Of a DNA stretch of 64,000 bases, positions 18,731 through 27,053 are shown one piece after another. Made by a program: the position numbers and the translations under genes. Origin of the DNA: Nocardiopsis sp. CNT312. GTDB taxonomy: Bacteria > Actinomycetota > Actinomycetes > Streptosporangiales > Streptosporangiaceae. Position 1 is the first letter of the stretch; each line of letters starts with the position of its first letter. The stretch covers positions 131,417-195,416 of the forward strand of contig NZ_AZXF01000013.1 of assembly GCF_000515115.1 (NCBI RefSeq), in the 5' to 3' direction. The notes below the pieces were generated by a model. That model was not told the DNA's origin. It saw nothing but the letters and a program-made list of their open reading frames with translations, and made no database searches.

Positions 18731-19567
18731 ATGACCAGCTCGTACACAAGCCCGCTGCCCGACGAGATCGACGCACTCTGGGAGCGGCGCACCGAACTCA
18801 CCCCTGACCACGCAGAGCCCCGTGCGACCATCCTCGCCGCGATCGACCAGATCGACGAGGGCAAGGCCCGCGTCGCCTTCGTCGACCCGAGCACCGACGA
18901 GGTCGTGGTCGACGAGCGCGCCAAGCGCTCCATCCTGCTCGGCTTCAAGGTCCTGGAGATGAAGGAGTCCCGGGCGGGCGACTTCCACCACCACGACCGC
19001 ATGCCGCTGAAGACCCGTCTCGACGGGGTCCGCGTGGTGCCGGGCGCCATCGCCCGTTGGGGCTCCTACCTGGCGCCGGGCGTCGTGCTCATGCCCTCCT
19101 TCACCAACATCGGCGCCCACGTCGGCTCCGGCACCATGGTGGACACCTGGGCGACCGTGGGCTCCTGCGCCCAGGTCGGCGAGAACGTCCACCTGTCCGG
19201 CGGCGTGGGCGTGGGCGGTGTCCTGGAGCCGCCGCAGGCCTCCCCGGTGATCATCGAGGACGACGCCTTCCTCGGCTCCCGCAGCATGGTCGTGGAGGGC
19301 GCGCGTGTGCGGACCGGTGCCAAGCTCGGCGCGGGGACCATCCTCACCTCCTCCACCAGGGTCTTCGACGCCGAGACCGGCGAGGAACTGGAGCGCGGGC
19401 AGGCTCCGGCCTGGTCGGTGTGTGTGACCGCCAACCGTGTCAAGAGCTTCCCCGGCGGCGACTTCGGCATGCCCGTCCTGCTGGTGCTCAAGCGCTTGGA
19501 GGAGGGGGCCGAGCACGACAAGCTCGCCCTGAACGACCTCCTGCGCGAACACGGCGTCAACGCCTGA
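18731..19567 (+). CDS. dapD: 2,3,4,5-tetrahydropyridine-2,6-dicarboxylate N-succinyltransferase
   Basis: This 278-residue left-handed beta-helix enzyme transfers succinyl from succinyl-CoA to tetrahydrodipicolinate, the first committed step of the succinylase DAP branch. Hexapeptide repeats run from about residue 100 to 215 (VVPGAIARWGSYLAPGVVLMPS, then NIGAHVGSGTMVDTWATVGSC, both broken here only for description). The sequence follows the actinobacterial DapD type rather than the enterobacterial one. It is flanked by dapC and dapE. A terminator follows 24 bases after the stop, so it is expressed separately from dapE. Confidence 0.93.
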   Translation: MTSSYTSPLPDEIDALWERRTELTPDHAEPRATILAAIDQIDEGKARVAFVDPSTDEVVVDERAKRSILLGFKVLEMKESRAGDFHHHDRMPLKTRLDGVRVVPGAIARWGSYLAPGVVLMPSFTNIGAHVGSGTMVDTWATVGSCAQVGENVHLSGGVGVGGVLEPPQASPVIIEDDAFLGSRSMVVEGARVRTGAKLGAGTILTSSTRVFDAETGEELERGQAPAWSVCVTANRVKSFPGGDFGMPVLLVLKRLEEGAEHDKLALNDLLREHGVNA

Positions 19568-19591
19568 CGGGGTACGGTCCGCCGTGGCGCG

Positions 19592-19625
19592 GACGCCCTC
19601 TCCCGTACACGCGGGGGAGGGCGTC
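19592..19625 (+). terminator. Hairpin terminator after dapD
   Basis: GACGCCCTCTCCCG pairs with CGGGGGAGGGCGTC (14 pairs, one G-U) around a short loop. It is not followed by a T-tract. Confidence 0.65.
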
Positions 19626-19652
19626 CGAGCCCCGGGAGGCCGCGGATGTCCC

Positions 19653-19658
19653 TAGGCT
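19653..19658 (+). promoter_or_regulatory. Candidate -10 box of dapE
   Basis: TAGGCT lies 44 bases upstream of the dapE ATG, giving an ordinary 5' leader that contains the Shine-Dalgarno sequence AGGGGCGAG. It lies after the dapD terminator. Confidence 0.35.
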
Positions 19659-19702
19659 GGGACCGGAAGACGACGACCTCACCGGAAAACAGGGGCGAGA
19701 CG

Positions 19703-20767
19703 ATGCTGGACCTGACCTCGGACGTGGCGGACCTGACCGCCGCCCTGGTGGACCTCCGCTCCGAGAGCGGTGAGGAGAAGGCCCTCGCCGACGGGGTCGA
19801 GCGCGCGCTGGCGGGCCTGCCGCACCTGGAGGTGCTCCGCGACGGCGACGCGGTCGTCGCGCGCACCGGCCTGGGCCGCCCCCGACGGGTGGTGATCGCC
19901 GGCCACCTCGACACCGTGCCCGTGGTCGGCAACCTCCCCTCGCACGTGGACGGCGGACGCCTGTACGGCTGCGGCACCTCCGACATGAAGGCGGGCGTGG
20001 CGGTGCAGCTCAAGCTCGCCGCCCTGGCCGCCGAACCGGTGCACGACGTCACCTACGTCTTCTACGACAACGAGGAGGTCGACGCCTCACGCAACGGCCT
20101 GCGGCGGCTGGCGGCGCACAGCCCCGAGTGGCTGGCGGGCGACTTCGCGATCCTCATGGAGCCCACCGACGGCGTCATCGAGGGCGGCTGCCAGGGCACG
20201 ATGCGGGTGCGGGTCACGGTTCGGGGCACCCGCGCGCACAGCGCCCGCTCGTGGATGGGCGAGAACGCCATCCACGGGGCCGGGGCCGTCCTCGACGTGC
20301 TGCGCGCCCACACCCCCCGCGAGCCGGAGGTGGAGGGGCTGCGCTTCCACGAGGGGCTCAACGCCGTGTTCGTCGAGGGCGGGGTGGCGGGCAACGTCAT
20401 CCCCGACGAGTGCGTCGTCACGATCAACTACCGCTTCGCGCCGGACCTGTCGGTGGCCGAGGCCGAGGCCTACCTGCGCGGGCTCTTCGACGGCTACGAG
20501 GTGGAGGTGACCGACGCCGCGGCCCCGGCACGTCCCGGCCTCGACGACCCCTCGGCGGCCGCGTTCGTGGCCTCGGTGGGCGGCGGCCGGGCGCGCGCCA
20601 AGCTCGGCTGGACCGACGTGTCCCGGTTCTCGGAGCTGGGCGTGCCCGCGGTCAACTACGGCCCGGGCGACCCGACGCTGGCGCACACCCGCGACGAGTA
20701 CGCTGACATCGCCAAGATCCGTGAGGCCGAGGAGCGGATGCTCGGCTGGCTCACTGGGGAACGCTGA
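19703..20767 (+). CDS. dapE: Succinyl-diaminopimelate desuccinylase
   Basis: This 354-residue M20-family metallohydrolase releases succinate from N-succinyl-LL-DAP to give LL-diaminopimelate. Metal ligands are in AGHLDTVP (His/Asp), GCGTSDMKAG (bridging Asp) and FYDNEEVDASRNG (catalytic Glu pair). The dimerisation lid is the central 180-290 segment, with RAHSARSWMGENAIHG. ATG 19703 has AGGGGCGAG about 6 bases upstream; the 19-residue extension from 19646 is not family-like. Together with dapC and dapD it completes three of the four succinylase-branch steps in this window. Confidence 0.93.
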   Translation: MLDLTSDVADLTAALVDLRSESGEEKALADGVERALAGLPHLEVLRDGDAVVARTGLGRPRRVVIAGHLDTVPVVGNLPSHVDGGRLYGCGTSDMKAGVAVQLKLAALAAEPVHDVTYVFYDNEEVDASRNGLRRLAAHSPEWLAGDFAILMEPTDGVIEGGCQGTMRVRVTVRGTRAHSARSWMGENAIHGAGAVLDVLRAHTPREPEVEGLRFHEGLNAVFVEGGVAGNVIPDECVVTINYRFAPDLSVAEAEAYLRGLFDGYEVEVTDAAAPARPGLDDPSAAAFVASVGGGRARAKLGWTDVSRFSELGVPAVNYGPGDPTLAHTRDEYADIAKIREAEERMLGWLTGER

Positions 20768-20769
20768 CC

Positions 20770-20789
20770 GGGCGGGACGGCCGCCCTTT
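20770..20789 (+). terminator. Short terminator after dapE
   Basis: GGGCGG-GACGG-CCGCCC is followed by TTTC, starting 2 bases after the stop codon. Confidence 0.5.
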
Positions 20790-20853
20790 CATGAGGCATC
20801 ACCGTTTTCCCTGGTGACACGCTCGGTTCACGCATGGGCGGCTCCCGCTCGAC

Positions 20854-20866
20854 TAGGTTGGCGGGC
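20854..20866 (+). promoter_or_regulatory. -10 box of the LOG-family gene (leaderless)
   Basis: TAGGTT (20854-20859) is followed by exactly 7 bases and the ATG at 20867. There is no Shine-Dalgarno sequence. Confidence 0.5.
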
Positions 20867-21646
20867 ATGACGGAAGAAGAGGCACACATACGGCACGCCG
20901 GTCCCCTGACCTACCGGGGGAGCGCCATCCCCCAGACCACCACGGACCAGCGACTGCTGGACCAGCGCGGTCCCACGGACTGGGTGCACACCGACCCCTG
21001 GCGGGTGCTGCGCATCCAGTCGGAGTTCGTCGAGGGGTTCGGGCTGCTGTCGGAGATGCCGACGGCGGTGAGCGTGTTCGGGTCGGCGCGGGTCGCTCCC
21101 GACCATCACTTCTACGACGTGGGGCTGAGGGTCGGCACCGAGCTGGCCAGGGCCGGGTACGCCACCATCACCGGCGGCGGGCCGGGGATGATGGAGGCCG
21201 CCAACAAGGGTGCCCAGGAGGCGGGCGGGCTGTCCGTCGGCCTGGGTATCGAGCTGCCGTTCGAGCAGGAGCTCAACCCCTACATCGACGTGGGGATGAC
21301 GTTCCGGTACTTCTTCGTCCGCAAGACCATGTTCGTGAAGTACTCGCAGGCCTTCGTCGTGCTTCCCGGCGGGTTCGGGACCCTGGACGAGCTGTTCGAG
21401 TCGATCACGCTCGTCCAGACCAAGAAGGTGACCCGGTTCCCCGTGGTCCTGGTCGGGACGGAGTTCTGGGGCGGGCTGGCCGAGTGGATCGAGTCGAGCC
21501 TGTCCAAGCACGGGCTGATCGGCCCACAGGACACGCACCTGTTCCGGCTCACCGACGACCCAGACGAGGTCGTCGACATCATCCGCACATCCCACTCCGA
21601 CCTGGCCCGCGAGAACGGGGCCACCCCGCCGGGCATCAGCGGTTAG
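20867..21646 (+). CDS. LOG-family (TIGR00730) nucleoside monophosphate phosphoribohydrolase
   Basis: This 259-residue Rossmann-fold protein has the LOG signatures VSVFGSARV, TGGGPGMMEAANKGA and PGGFGTLDELFE. LOG proteins hydrolyse the N-glycosidic bond of nucleoside 5'-monophosphates, in some cases cytokinin nucleotides; many were formerly called lysine decarboxylases. The position downstream of dapE is conserved in actinomycetes but does not imply a role in lysine metabolism. ATG 20867 is fixed by the TANNNT box 7 bases upstream and replaces the longer start at 20834. Confidence 0.92.
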   Translation: MTEEEAHIRHAGPLTYRGSAIPQTTTDQRLLDQRGPTDWVHTDPWRVLRIQSEFVEGFGLLSEMPTAVSVFGSARVAPDHHFYDVGLRVGTELARAGYATITGGGPGMMEAANKGAQEAGGLSVGLGIELPFEQELNPYIDVGMTFRYFFVRKTMFVKYSQAFVVLPGGFGTLDELFESITLVQTKKVTRFPVVLVGTEFWGGLAEWIESSLSKHGLIGPQDTHLFRLTDDPDEVVDIIRTSHSDLARENGATPPGISG

Positions 21647-21672
21647 GAGCGGGTTATGGGAGGATGGGGCCC

Positions 21673-22044
21673 GTGCCTGTCTTCATCATGATCCTGCTGG
21701 GAGCGGTCGCTGTCACCGTGCTCGCGGGCGTCGTCCTCGTCGTGCTCGGCAGGGGCGGGGGACTCGCCGGCGTGGAGGCCGACCGCCCTCCGCTCGACCT
21801 GCCCGCCGACCGCCCGGTCGGGACGGCCGACCTCCATCGGCTGACGCTGCCCCTGTCGCTGTTGGGCTACCACGTCCGGGCGGTCGACGACCTTCTGACC
21901 CGGCTGTCCGACGAGCTGGGGGAGCGCGAACGGCGGATCGCGGAGCTGGAGGAGCGGCTCGCCGGCGCCTCCCCGGCCGCCCCCGGGGTGTCCTTCGCGC
22001 CCGGCGGTGAGGGCGACCGCGTCCACGCGCGCTACGAACAGTGA
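21673..22044 (+). CDS. DivIVA-domain-like membrane-anchored protein
   Basis: This 123-residue protein has one N-terminal membrane helix (VFIMILLGAVAVTVLAGVVLVVLG), then a DivIVA-like motif in which a Phe/Leu-rich patch is followed by LLGYHVRAVDDLLTRLSDELGERERRIAELEERL, a short coiled coil. Such proteins in actinomycetes are thought to mark or bind curved membranes near growth zones; the role here is inferred only from similarity. GTG 21673 has GGGAGG 9 bases upstream; ATG 21664 is possible. It follows the LOG gene by 26 bases and is probably co-transcribed. Confidence 0.8.
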   Translation: MPVFIMILLGAVAVTVLAGVVLVVLGRGGGLAGVEADRPPLDLPADRPVGTADLHRLTLPLSLLGYHVRAVDDLLTRLSDELGERERRIAELEERLAGASPAAPGVSFAPGGEGDRVHARYEQ

Positions 22045-22140
22045 CGATTCGGGGGCTCCGGAGTGAGGTCCGGGCCCACGCTATGCCGTGGGTCACGCTG
22101 TTCGCGCCCCTGTCCTGACGCATGTCGCGTTCGTGTGCTC

Positions 22141-22146
22141 TATTCT
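22141..22146 (+). promoter_or_regulatory. Candidate -10 box upstream of the membrane-anchored protein gene
   Basis: TATTCT lies about 58 bases upstream of ATG 22204, in a relatively AT-rich stretch of the 159-base intergenic gap. No clear -35 is seen. Confidence 0.3.
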
Positions 22147-22203
22147 CAGCGCAGCACAAACGTACCCCCCTGTTCCACCTGTGAGGGTGGACCGTTGCTC
22201 AGG

Positions 22204-22794
22204 ATGGCGAGGATGGACACACCAGCCGAAGTGGAATCCGGTTCCGATGGTGGGAGCGACGGCTCCCCGGGCCCTGTGAGCCAGATCTCCCTGTGGGCCC
22301 CGCCCCGGTCGACCCGTTACAAGAGCAAGCGCCGAAAGCGGATCCTCCTTCTGGTCGGATCCGTGGCGGCGGTCGCCGTGCTCGCGGGAGGAGCCGCGGC
22401 GGTGGCGGTGTTCGTCGGCGGCGACTCCGGCTCCGTCGGTGGGGCTGTGGCGGCGGGTGAGTTCGTGGGCTCGTGGTCGGGGGAGATGAACCAGGTCGAC
22501 ACCGAGGGGCAGCACGTCGCCGACTGGGATGCCCGTGTCTCGATCGAGGAGGGCGCTGAGCACGGCACCTCCGCCTGGATCACCTTCTCCTGTTCGGGGA
22601 GCCTGGTGCTGTCGGCGAGCGAGGGCGATCGGGCCGTGTACGCCTACACCGAGACCGCCGACCCCGAGGACCGGTGCGTCGACGAGGCCGAACTGACGCT
22701 GTGGCCCGAGGAGGACGGGCGGGGGCTGAGGGCCGAGTGGTCGTCCGTCACCGACGAGGGCACGCGCATGACCTCCACGGGCGTCCTCGGCTGA
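22204..22794 (+). CDS. Membrane-anchored extracytoplasmic protein, unknown function
   Basis: This 196-residue protein has a cytoplasmic N-terminus with a basic patch (RYKSKRRKR), a single membrane helix (ILLLVGSVAAVAVLAGGAAAVAVFV, about residues 40-65), and an extracytoplasmic domain of about 120 residues. Two cysteines (FSCSGS and EDRCVD) may form a disulfide. The phrase GEFVGSWSGEMNQVDTEG followed by beta-strand-like segments looks like a small lipocalin-like barrel, which is a guess. The start could be ATG 22204 or ATG 22213. Confidence 0.65.
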   Translation: MARMDTPAEVESGSDGGSDGSPGPVSQISLWAPPRSTRYKSKRRKRILLLVGSVAAVAVLAGGAAAVAVFVGGDSGSVGGAVAAGEFVGSWSGEMNQVDTEGQHVADWDARVSIEEGAEHGTSAWITFSCSGSLVLSASEGDRAVYAYTETADPEDRCVDEAELTLWPEEDGRGLRAEWSSVTDEGTRMTSTGVLG

Positions 22795-23149
22795 CCGGTT
22801 CCGGGCTGCCCAGGGGGATCCGGTTCCCTTTTGTTTCGATTGGTTCCGAAGGGGGAGAAGTCCGGTCGGCTGTCGGGCTCTCCCAAGATTCGGTCAGTAC
22901 CGATATAACCTTTAATGAACAACGGTTCCTCGCCGGTGGGCCCGTGCGATGGTCAGGCGTCTGTCTGGCGCACACACCCGGGGCCAACCTCCGAGATAAT
23001 GGGAGGAGCGGCACGCGCGCGCCGGTGCGGGCGCGGGGCCGCGGGGAACCGGTGCGCGGTTCCGGGACCGGGACGCTTCGCCGGATCGGTACCGGTGACG
23101 CGGCCGGCCCCCTGGCCACCTGCGAGGAACATCGAGAAAGGGGAATGGC
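22795..23149 (+). other. Long intergenic region upstream of the DUF3117 gene
   Basis: I see no gene in these 355 bases. The region holds a lower-GC patch around 22895-22920 containing CGGT-CAGT-ACCG (an inverted repeat) next to TATAAC, and a GATAAT box at about 22995, either of which could be a promoter for the DUF3117 gene. The resulting 5' leader would exceed 130 bases. Confidence 0.4.
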
Positions 23150-23317
23150 ATGGCGGCGATGAAGCCGAGGACCAGCGATGGGCCGATGGAGGTCACCAAG
23201 GAGGGTCGCGGCATCATCATGCGAGTCCCCCTGGAGGGCGGCGGGCGCCTGGTGGTCGAACTGACACCGGACGAGGCGGGCGAGCTCCGGGACGCGTTGC
23301 AGGGTGTCGTCGGCTAG
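23150..23317 (+). CDS. DUF3117 domain-containing protein
   Basis: This 55-residue protein begins MAAMKPRTSDGPMEVTKEGR. The phrase GPMEVTKEGRGIIMRVPLEGGGRLVVEL and the C-terminal LTPDEAGELRDALQ match DUF3117, a tiny, highly conserved actinobacterial family of unknown function, close to its usual length. AAAGGGG lies 6-8 bases before the ATG. It is followed at 98 bases by pepA; no terminator is obvious between, so they may share a transcript. Confidence 0.88.
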   Translation: MAAMKPRTSDGPMEVTKEGRGIIMRVPLEGGGRLVVELTPDEAGELRDALQGVVG

Positions 23318-23415
23318 GTGAGCCGATCCGTGCCCGCCCCCACCCCGGGCCGGACATCCCCGACGATCCCCGAGGTCACCGATCTCCCGAACGAGTGAAC
23401 GATTGCGAGCGGCCC

Positions 23416-24903
23416 GTGCCCTTCACCACGCAGATCCAGCCCCGACGGGGAAGCCTTGCCGATTCCACCGCGGACCTGCTGGTCCTTCCCGTGGCCTCCG
23501 GTGATGACGCGCCGATCGCGGCCGGAGGGGCCGAAGCGGTTGCGGGCCTTCTCCCCGCTCCCCTCGACGATCTGTTCACGCACTATTCGCTCACCGGCGC
23601 GCCCGGTGAGCTCGTCCAGTTCCCGGTGCCCCGGGACGGGAGCCTGACACGGCTGGCGCTTCTGGGGGTGGGGCCGGGATCGCCCGGAGACCTCCGGAAG
23701 GCCGGTGCGGCCCTCTCCCGGGCCGGCCGGGGACGGGAACGGGTCGCCCTGGCCTGGCCCGGCCACGGCGCTGACGCTGCCGCTGCCTTCGCCGAGGGGG
23801 TGCTGCTCGCCTCCTACACCTTCAGCATGAAGACGGGCGAGACCCCCGCGAACCAGCGCCCCGCCCAGACCGTCGACGTCGTGGGCGAGGACGCCGAGGC
23901 CCTGGCGGACGACCTCCGCCGAGGGGCAGCCCTCGCCGCGGCCACCGCGCTTGCGCGCGACCTCATCAACACCCCCTCACTGGCCAAGGGCCCCGAGTGG
24001 ATGGTGGCCCGGGCCCGCGAGGTCGCCTCCGGGGCGGGGCTGGACGTACGGGTCTGGGACGAGAAGGACCTGGTGGACGAGGGCTTCGGCGCCATCCTCG
24101 GCGTGGGGCAGGGGTCCGTGCGTCCGCCGCGCCTGGTCCGGCTCTCCTACACGCCCGAGAACCCCACCGAGCACATCGTGCTGGTCGGCAAGGGCATCAC
24201 GTTCGACACCGGCGGTCTCTCGCTCAAGCCCAACGACAACATGAAGCTCATGAAGACGGACATGAGCGGCGCGGCGATCGTGCTGGGCGTGCTGTCGGAG
24301 CTGGCGTCCGTGGGCGTCTCGGTGCGGGTCACCGGCCTGCTGCCCCTGGCCGAGAACTCCTTCTCCGGTTCGGCCACCAGGGTCGGCGACGTGCTCACCA
24401 CCTACTCCGGCACCACCGTCGAGGTGCTCAACACCGACGCCGAGGGGCGCCTGGTGATGGCCGACGCCTTCGGCTACGCGGTCGCCGAGCTCGGCCCGGA
24501 CGCCCTGGTGGACGTGGCGACGCTGACCGGCGCGGCCAAGGTCGCGCTCGGCACCGGTATCGGCGCACTGTACAGCAACGACGACACGATCGCCGTCGAG
24601 CTCTCGGCGGCCGGTGAGCAGTCCGGCGAGCCGCTGTGGCGGATGCCGCTCACCGACGAGTACGCACCGACCACCGGTTCCCGGATCGCCGATCTCGCCA
24701 ACGTCGGCACCCGCGGCAAGGACTTCGGGCCGGCGGGCGCGACCGAGGCTGCCCTCTTCCTGAGGGAGTTCACGGCGGACGTGCCCTGGGCCCACCTGGA
24801 CATCGCGGGTCCGGGCCGGTCGATGTCGGAGAGCGGCGTCCTCAGCAAGGGCGGCACGGCGTTCACCACCCGCACGCTGCTGCGCTGGCTCGCCTCCCGC
24901 TAG
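23416..24903 (+). CDS. pepA: Leucyl aminopeptidase (M17 family)
   Basis: This 495-residue M17 enzyme cleaves N-terminal amino acids from peptides using two metal ions and normally forms a hexamer. The C-terminal catalytic half carries LVGKGITFDTGGLSLKP, MKTDMSGAA and the NTDAEGRLVMADA signature. The N-terminal 170 residues form the regulatory macro-like domain. GTG 23416 gives the usual N-terminus; GTG 23395 is an alternative; the frame from 22915 is open by chance. Its TAG stop overlaps that of the convergent methyltransferase within a single CTAG. Confidence 0.93.
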   Translation: MPFTTQIQPRRGSLADSTADLLVLPVASGDDAPIAAGGAEAVAGLLPAPLDDLFTHYSLTGAPGELVQFPVPRDGSLTRLALLGVGPGSPGDLRKAGAALSRAGRGRERVALAWPGHGADAAAAFAEGVLLASYTFSMKTGETPANQRPAQTVDVVGEDAEALADDLRRGAALAAATALARDLINTPSLAKGPEWMVARAREVASGAGLDVRVWDEKDLVDEGFGAILGVGQGSVRPPRLVRLSYTPENPTEHIVLVGKGITFDTGGLSLKPNDNMKLMKTDMSGAAIVLGVLSELASVGVSVRVTGLLPLAENSFSGSATRVGDVLTTYSGTTVEVLNTDAEGRLVMADAFGYAVAELGPDALVDVATLTGAAKVALGTGIGALYSNDDTIAVELSAAGEQSGEPLWRMPLTDEYAPTTGSRIADLANVGTRGKDFGPAGATEAALFLREFTADVPWAHLDIAGPGRSMSESGVLSKGGTAFTTRTLLRWLASR

Positions 24904-25439
24904 AGGGCCGGGCGGTGGATGGCGGCCAGCAGGCCGCCGCCCACGGGCAGCAGCAGGGGGACGAACGAGGCGTCCTCGCGTACCTGCCGGACCGTCTCAC
25001 GCACCGCCGTCTCCACCGGGTCGGGCGCCCTCAGCGGGCCGTCCGGCTCCGGTGACACGGTCAGGGCCTCGTTGAAGGCCAGGATCCCGCCCGGGCGCAG
25101 GAGGCGCAGGGCCTCCCGCAGGTAGAGCGGGTAGCCCTCCGGGTCGGCGTCCACGAAGACTAGGTCGTAGCCGCCGTCGGCCAGACGGGGCAGCACCTCC
25201 AGGGCCCGGCCCCTGATGAGCCGGGCCCGGCCCGTGCCGAACCCCTCGGCGGCGTACACCGACCGGGCGTGGTCCTGGTAGGCGGCGTTGGTGTCCACGG
25301 AGGTGAGGATCCCGTCGGCGGCCATCCCCTTCAGGAGCCAGACCCCCGAGACGCCGCAGCCGGTGCCGACCTCCACCGCCGACCTCGTGCCGATCGCGGC
25401 GGCGAGGAAGCGCAGTGCCGCACCCGCGGCGGGGTCCAC
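24900..25439 (-). CDS. Class I SAM-dependent O-methyltransferase (N-terminus longer than annotated here)
   Basis: The SAM-binding fold is clear: AVEVGTGCGVSGVWLL (motif I), TSVDTN (motif II) and YDLVFVDADPEGYPLYL (metal/substrate motif of the catechol O-methyltransferase-like group). The first standard start codon in frame is GTG 25439, which would remove about 46 residues present in relatives. The same frame remains open and protein-like upstream (VIASTEQAAAQITWARTEQN) to about 25577, where an AGGAGG precedes GTC-ATC but no ATG/GTG/TTG. The true start is therefore probably non-standard (ATC at 25574 or GTC at 25577). The substrate is unknown. It is divergent from sigE. Confidence 0.8.
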   Translation of the reverse strand: MDPAAGAALRFLAAAIGTRSAVEVGTGCGVSGVWLLKGMAADGILTSVDTNAAYQDHARSVYAAEGFGTGRARLIRGRALEVLPRLADGGYDLVFVDADPEGYPLYLREALRLLRPGGILAFNEALTVSPEPDGPLRAPDPVETAVRETVRQVREDASFVPLLLPVGGGLLAAIHRPAL

Positions 25440-25701
25440 GGGCGGGGCGGTGGACCGCAGCGCCGTCTCGTAGGCGTCGGCCAGAGGGCCCTCCCCGACG
25501 GCTTCGTGGGCGAAGCGGTTCTGCTCGGTCCGTGCCCAGGTGATCTGGGCCGCGGCCTGTTCCGTGCTCGCGATGACGGCCTCCTCGCGTCGTGGTCGGT
25601 TCGACGGTGATCGGACACGCTCCGTAAGGGAGTGGTCGCGTTCAGGCCGCCTCTCGGCAAAAGATTAACGTGAAACAGGGGAGAACTCCGAGCGTGACGG
25701 C

Positions 25702-25729
25702 GGGAACTTATCCGATGTCCTCCGGCGTT
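25702..25729 (+). promoter_or_regulatory. ECF sigma-factor promoter of sigE
   Basis: GGGAACTT (25702-25709), 16 bases, then CGTT (25726-25729) matches the mycobacterial SigE-type consensus GGGAAC-YA-N15-16-cGTT. It lies just upstream of sigE, so the operon is probably auto-activated. The predicted start of transcription (about 25736-25738) coincides with an in-frame GTG at 25738. Confidence 0.75.
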
Positions 25730-25797
25730 GAACCAGGGTGAACGGTCGTCGACCGGGCCCCACGGACCCCCGCGATCGACGCGAGGAAGGAGCAGCG

Positions 25798-26394
25798 GTG
25801 CCAGAGCCCCGCCCGGCCGCGGAATTCGAGGAATGGGAGCCCCCGAGCTGGGACGAGGTGGTCCGCGTCCACTCGCCCCGCGTCTACCGGCTCGCCTACC
25901 GGCTCACCGGGAACAAGCACGACGCGGAGGACCTCACCCAGGAGGTCTTCATCCGGGTGTTCCGCTCCCTGGCCAAGTACACCCCCGGCACGTTCGAGGG
26001 CTGGCTGCACCGCATCACCACCAACCTCTTCCTCGACACGGCGCGGCGCAAGGCCCGCATCCGGTTCGAGGGCCTGGCGGACAACGCCGACGAGCGCATC
26101 GAGGGCCGGGAGCCCTCCCCCGCGCAGCGCTACGACGACCGCCACTTCGACGCTGACGTGCAGGCGGCCCTCGACGCGCTCCCCGCCGAGTTCCGGGCCC
26201 CGGTCGTCCTGTGCGACATCGAGGGCCTGTCGTACGAGGAGATCGCCGCCACGCTGGACGTCAAACTCGGCACGGTCCGCAGCAGGATCCACCGCGGCCG
26301 TGCGCAACTGCGCCGTGCACTGGAGCACCGGCGCGCCCTGGCAGCCGAGAAGGAGGCGCGTGAGGCGCGTGTGAGCACCCGGGAGGCGGAGTGA
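25798..26394 (+). CDS. sigE: ECF RNA polymerase sigma factor SigE
   Basis: This 198-residue ECF sigma factor has region 2 ([23 protein letters not shown], binding the -10 and core) and region 4 ([29 protein letters not shown], binding GGAAC -35). The operon sigE-rseA-rseB-htrA matches the SigE envelope-stress cluster of other actinobacteria. GTG 25798 has GAAGGAG 6-7 bases upstream. GTG 25738 would add 20 residues and would be leaderless from the ECF promoter, so two forms may be made. The stop overlaps rseA (GTGA). Confidence 0.92.
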   Translation: MPEPRPAAEFEEWEPPSWDEVVRVHSPRVYRLAYRLTGNKHDAEDLTQEVFIRVFRSLAKYTPGTFEGWLHRITTNLFLDTARRKARIRFEGLADNADERIEGREPSPAQRYDDRHFDADVQAALDALPAEFRAPVVLCDIEGLSYEEIAATLDVKLGTVRSRIHRGRAQLRRALEHRRALAAEKEAREARVSTREAE

Positions 26395-27053
26395 GTATGG
26401 GCCACCTCGGAGAGCGCCTCTCCGCGCTCGTCGACGGAGAACTGGGACCGGTCGAGCACGAACGCGCCCTCATCCACCTGGCCGGCTGCGAGACCTGCCG
26501 CTTCGAGGCCGACATGCTGCGCAGGCTCAAACGGCGCCTGACCACGCTCGGCGAGCCCGAGCCCGACCACGACTTCCTGGGACGCCTGAGCGGCCTGGCC
26601 GGGGGCGGAACCAGCGGCCGACCGCCCGGCCCGCCGCCCGGGGGCGCCGGATTCGGCATGAGCCCTCCGCTGGGTTCCTCCCGTCCTCTCGGCGGTCACC
26701 CTCCCACGGGTCCGTTCGCCGCGGAGGCCGTGGCGGACGCCTCTCCCGCCGCACCTGTGGCCCCGCCCCCGGCGGACCGTCCGGTGCGTCGCCGCGCCGA
26801 CCGGTTCACCTCCCTCCTGCCCGCGTTCCCGGGCGGCAGGTACGCGGTGGCCGGGGTCGCGGTGGCCACGGCCCTGCTCGGCTCGGCGTTCGTGGCGGGC
26901 GGCGGTGACGACGACACACCGGTGGTCGAGCCCCGGATCGCCGACTTCGCGCTCGAACACGCGCTGACCGTTCGGCAGCTGCCCTTCGGTGAGGAGCCCC
27001 CGGCGGAGACCGTCACGGGCGCCGCTCCCAGCGAGACCGAACAGACCCGGTGA
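26391..27053 (+). CDS. rseA: Anti-sigma factor (ZAS domain), RseA-like
   Basis: This 220-residue protein has an N-terminal zinc-binding anti-sigma domain with the diagnostic H29-x3-C33-x2-C36 (HLAGCETC), a long Pro/Gly-rich linker, one membrane helix near residues 145-165 ([22 protein letters not shown]) and a short extracytoplasmic tail. It should bind SigE in the cytoplasm and release it when the envelope is stressed, by redox change at the zinc site and/or proteolysis. GTG 26391 overlaps the sigE stop; ATG 26397 is possible. It ends in another GTGA overlap with the next gene. Confidence 0.9.
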   Translation: MSMGHLGERLSALVDGELGPVEHERALIHLAGCETCRFEADMLRRLKRRLTTLGEPEPDHDFLGRLSGLAGGGTSGRPPGPPPGGAGFGMSPPLGSSRPLGGHPPTGPFAAEAVADASPAAPVAPPPADRPVRRRADRFTSLLPAFPGGRYAVAGVAVATALLGSAFVAGGGDDDTPVVEPRIADFALEHALTVRQLPFGEEPPAETVTGAAPSETEQTR

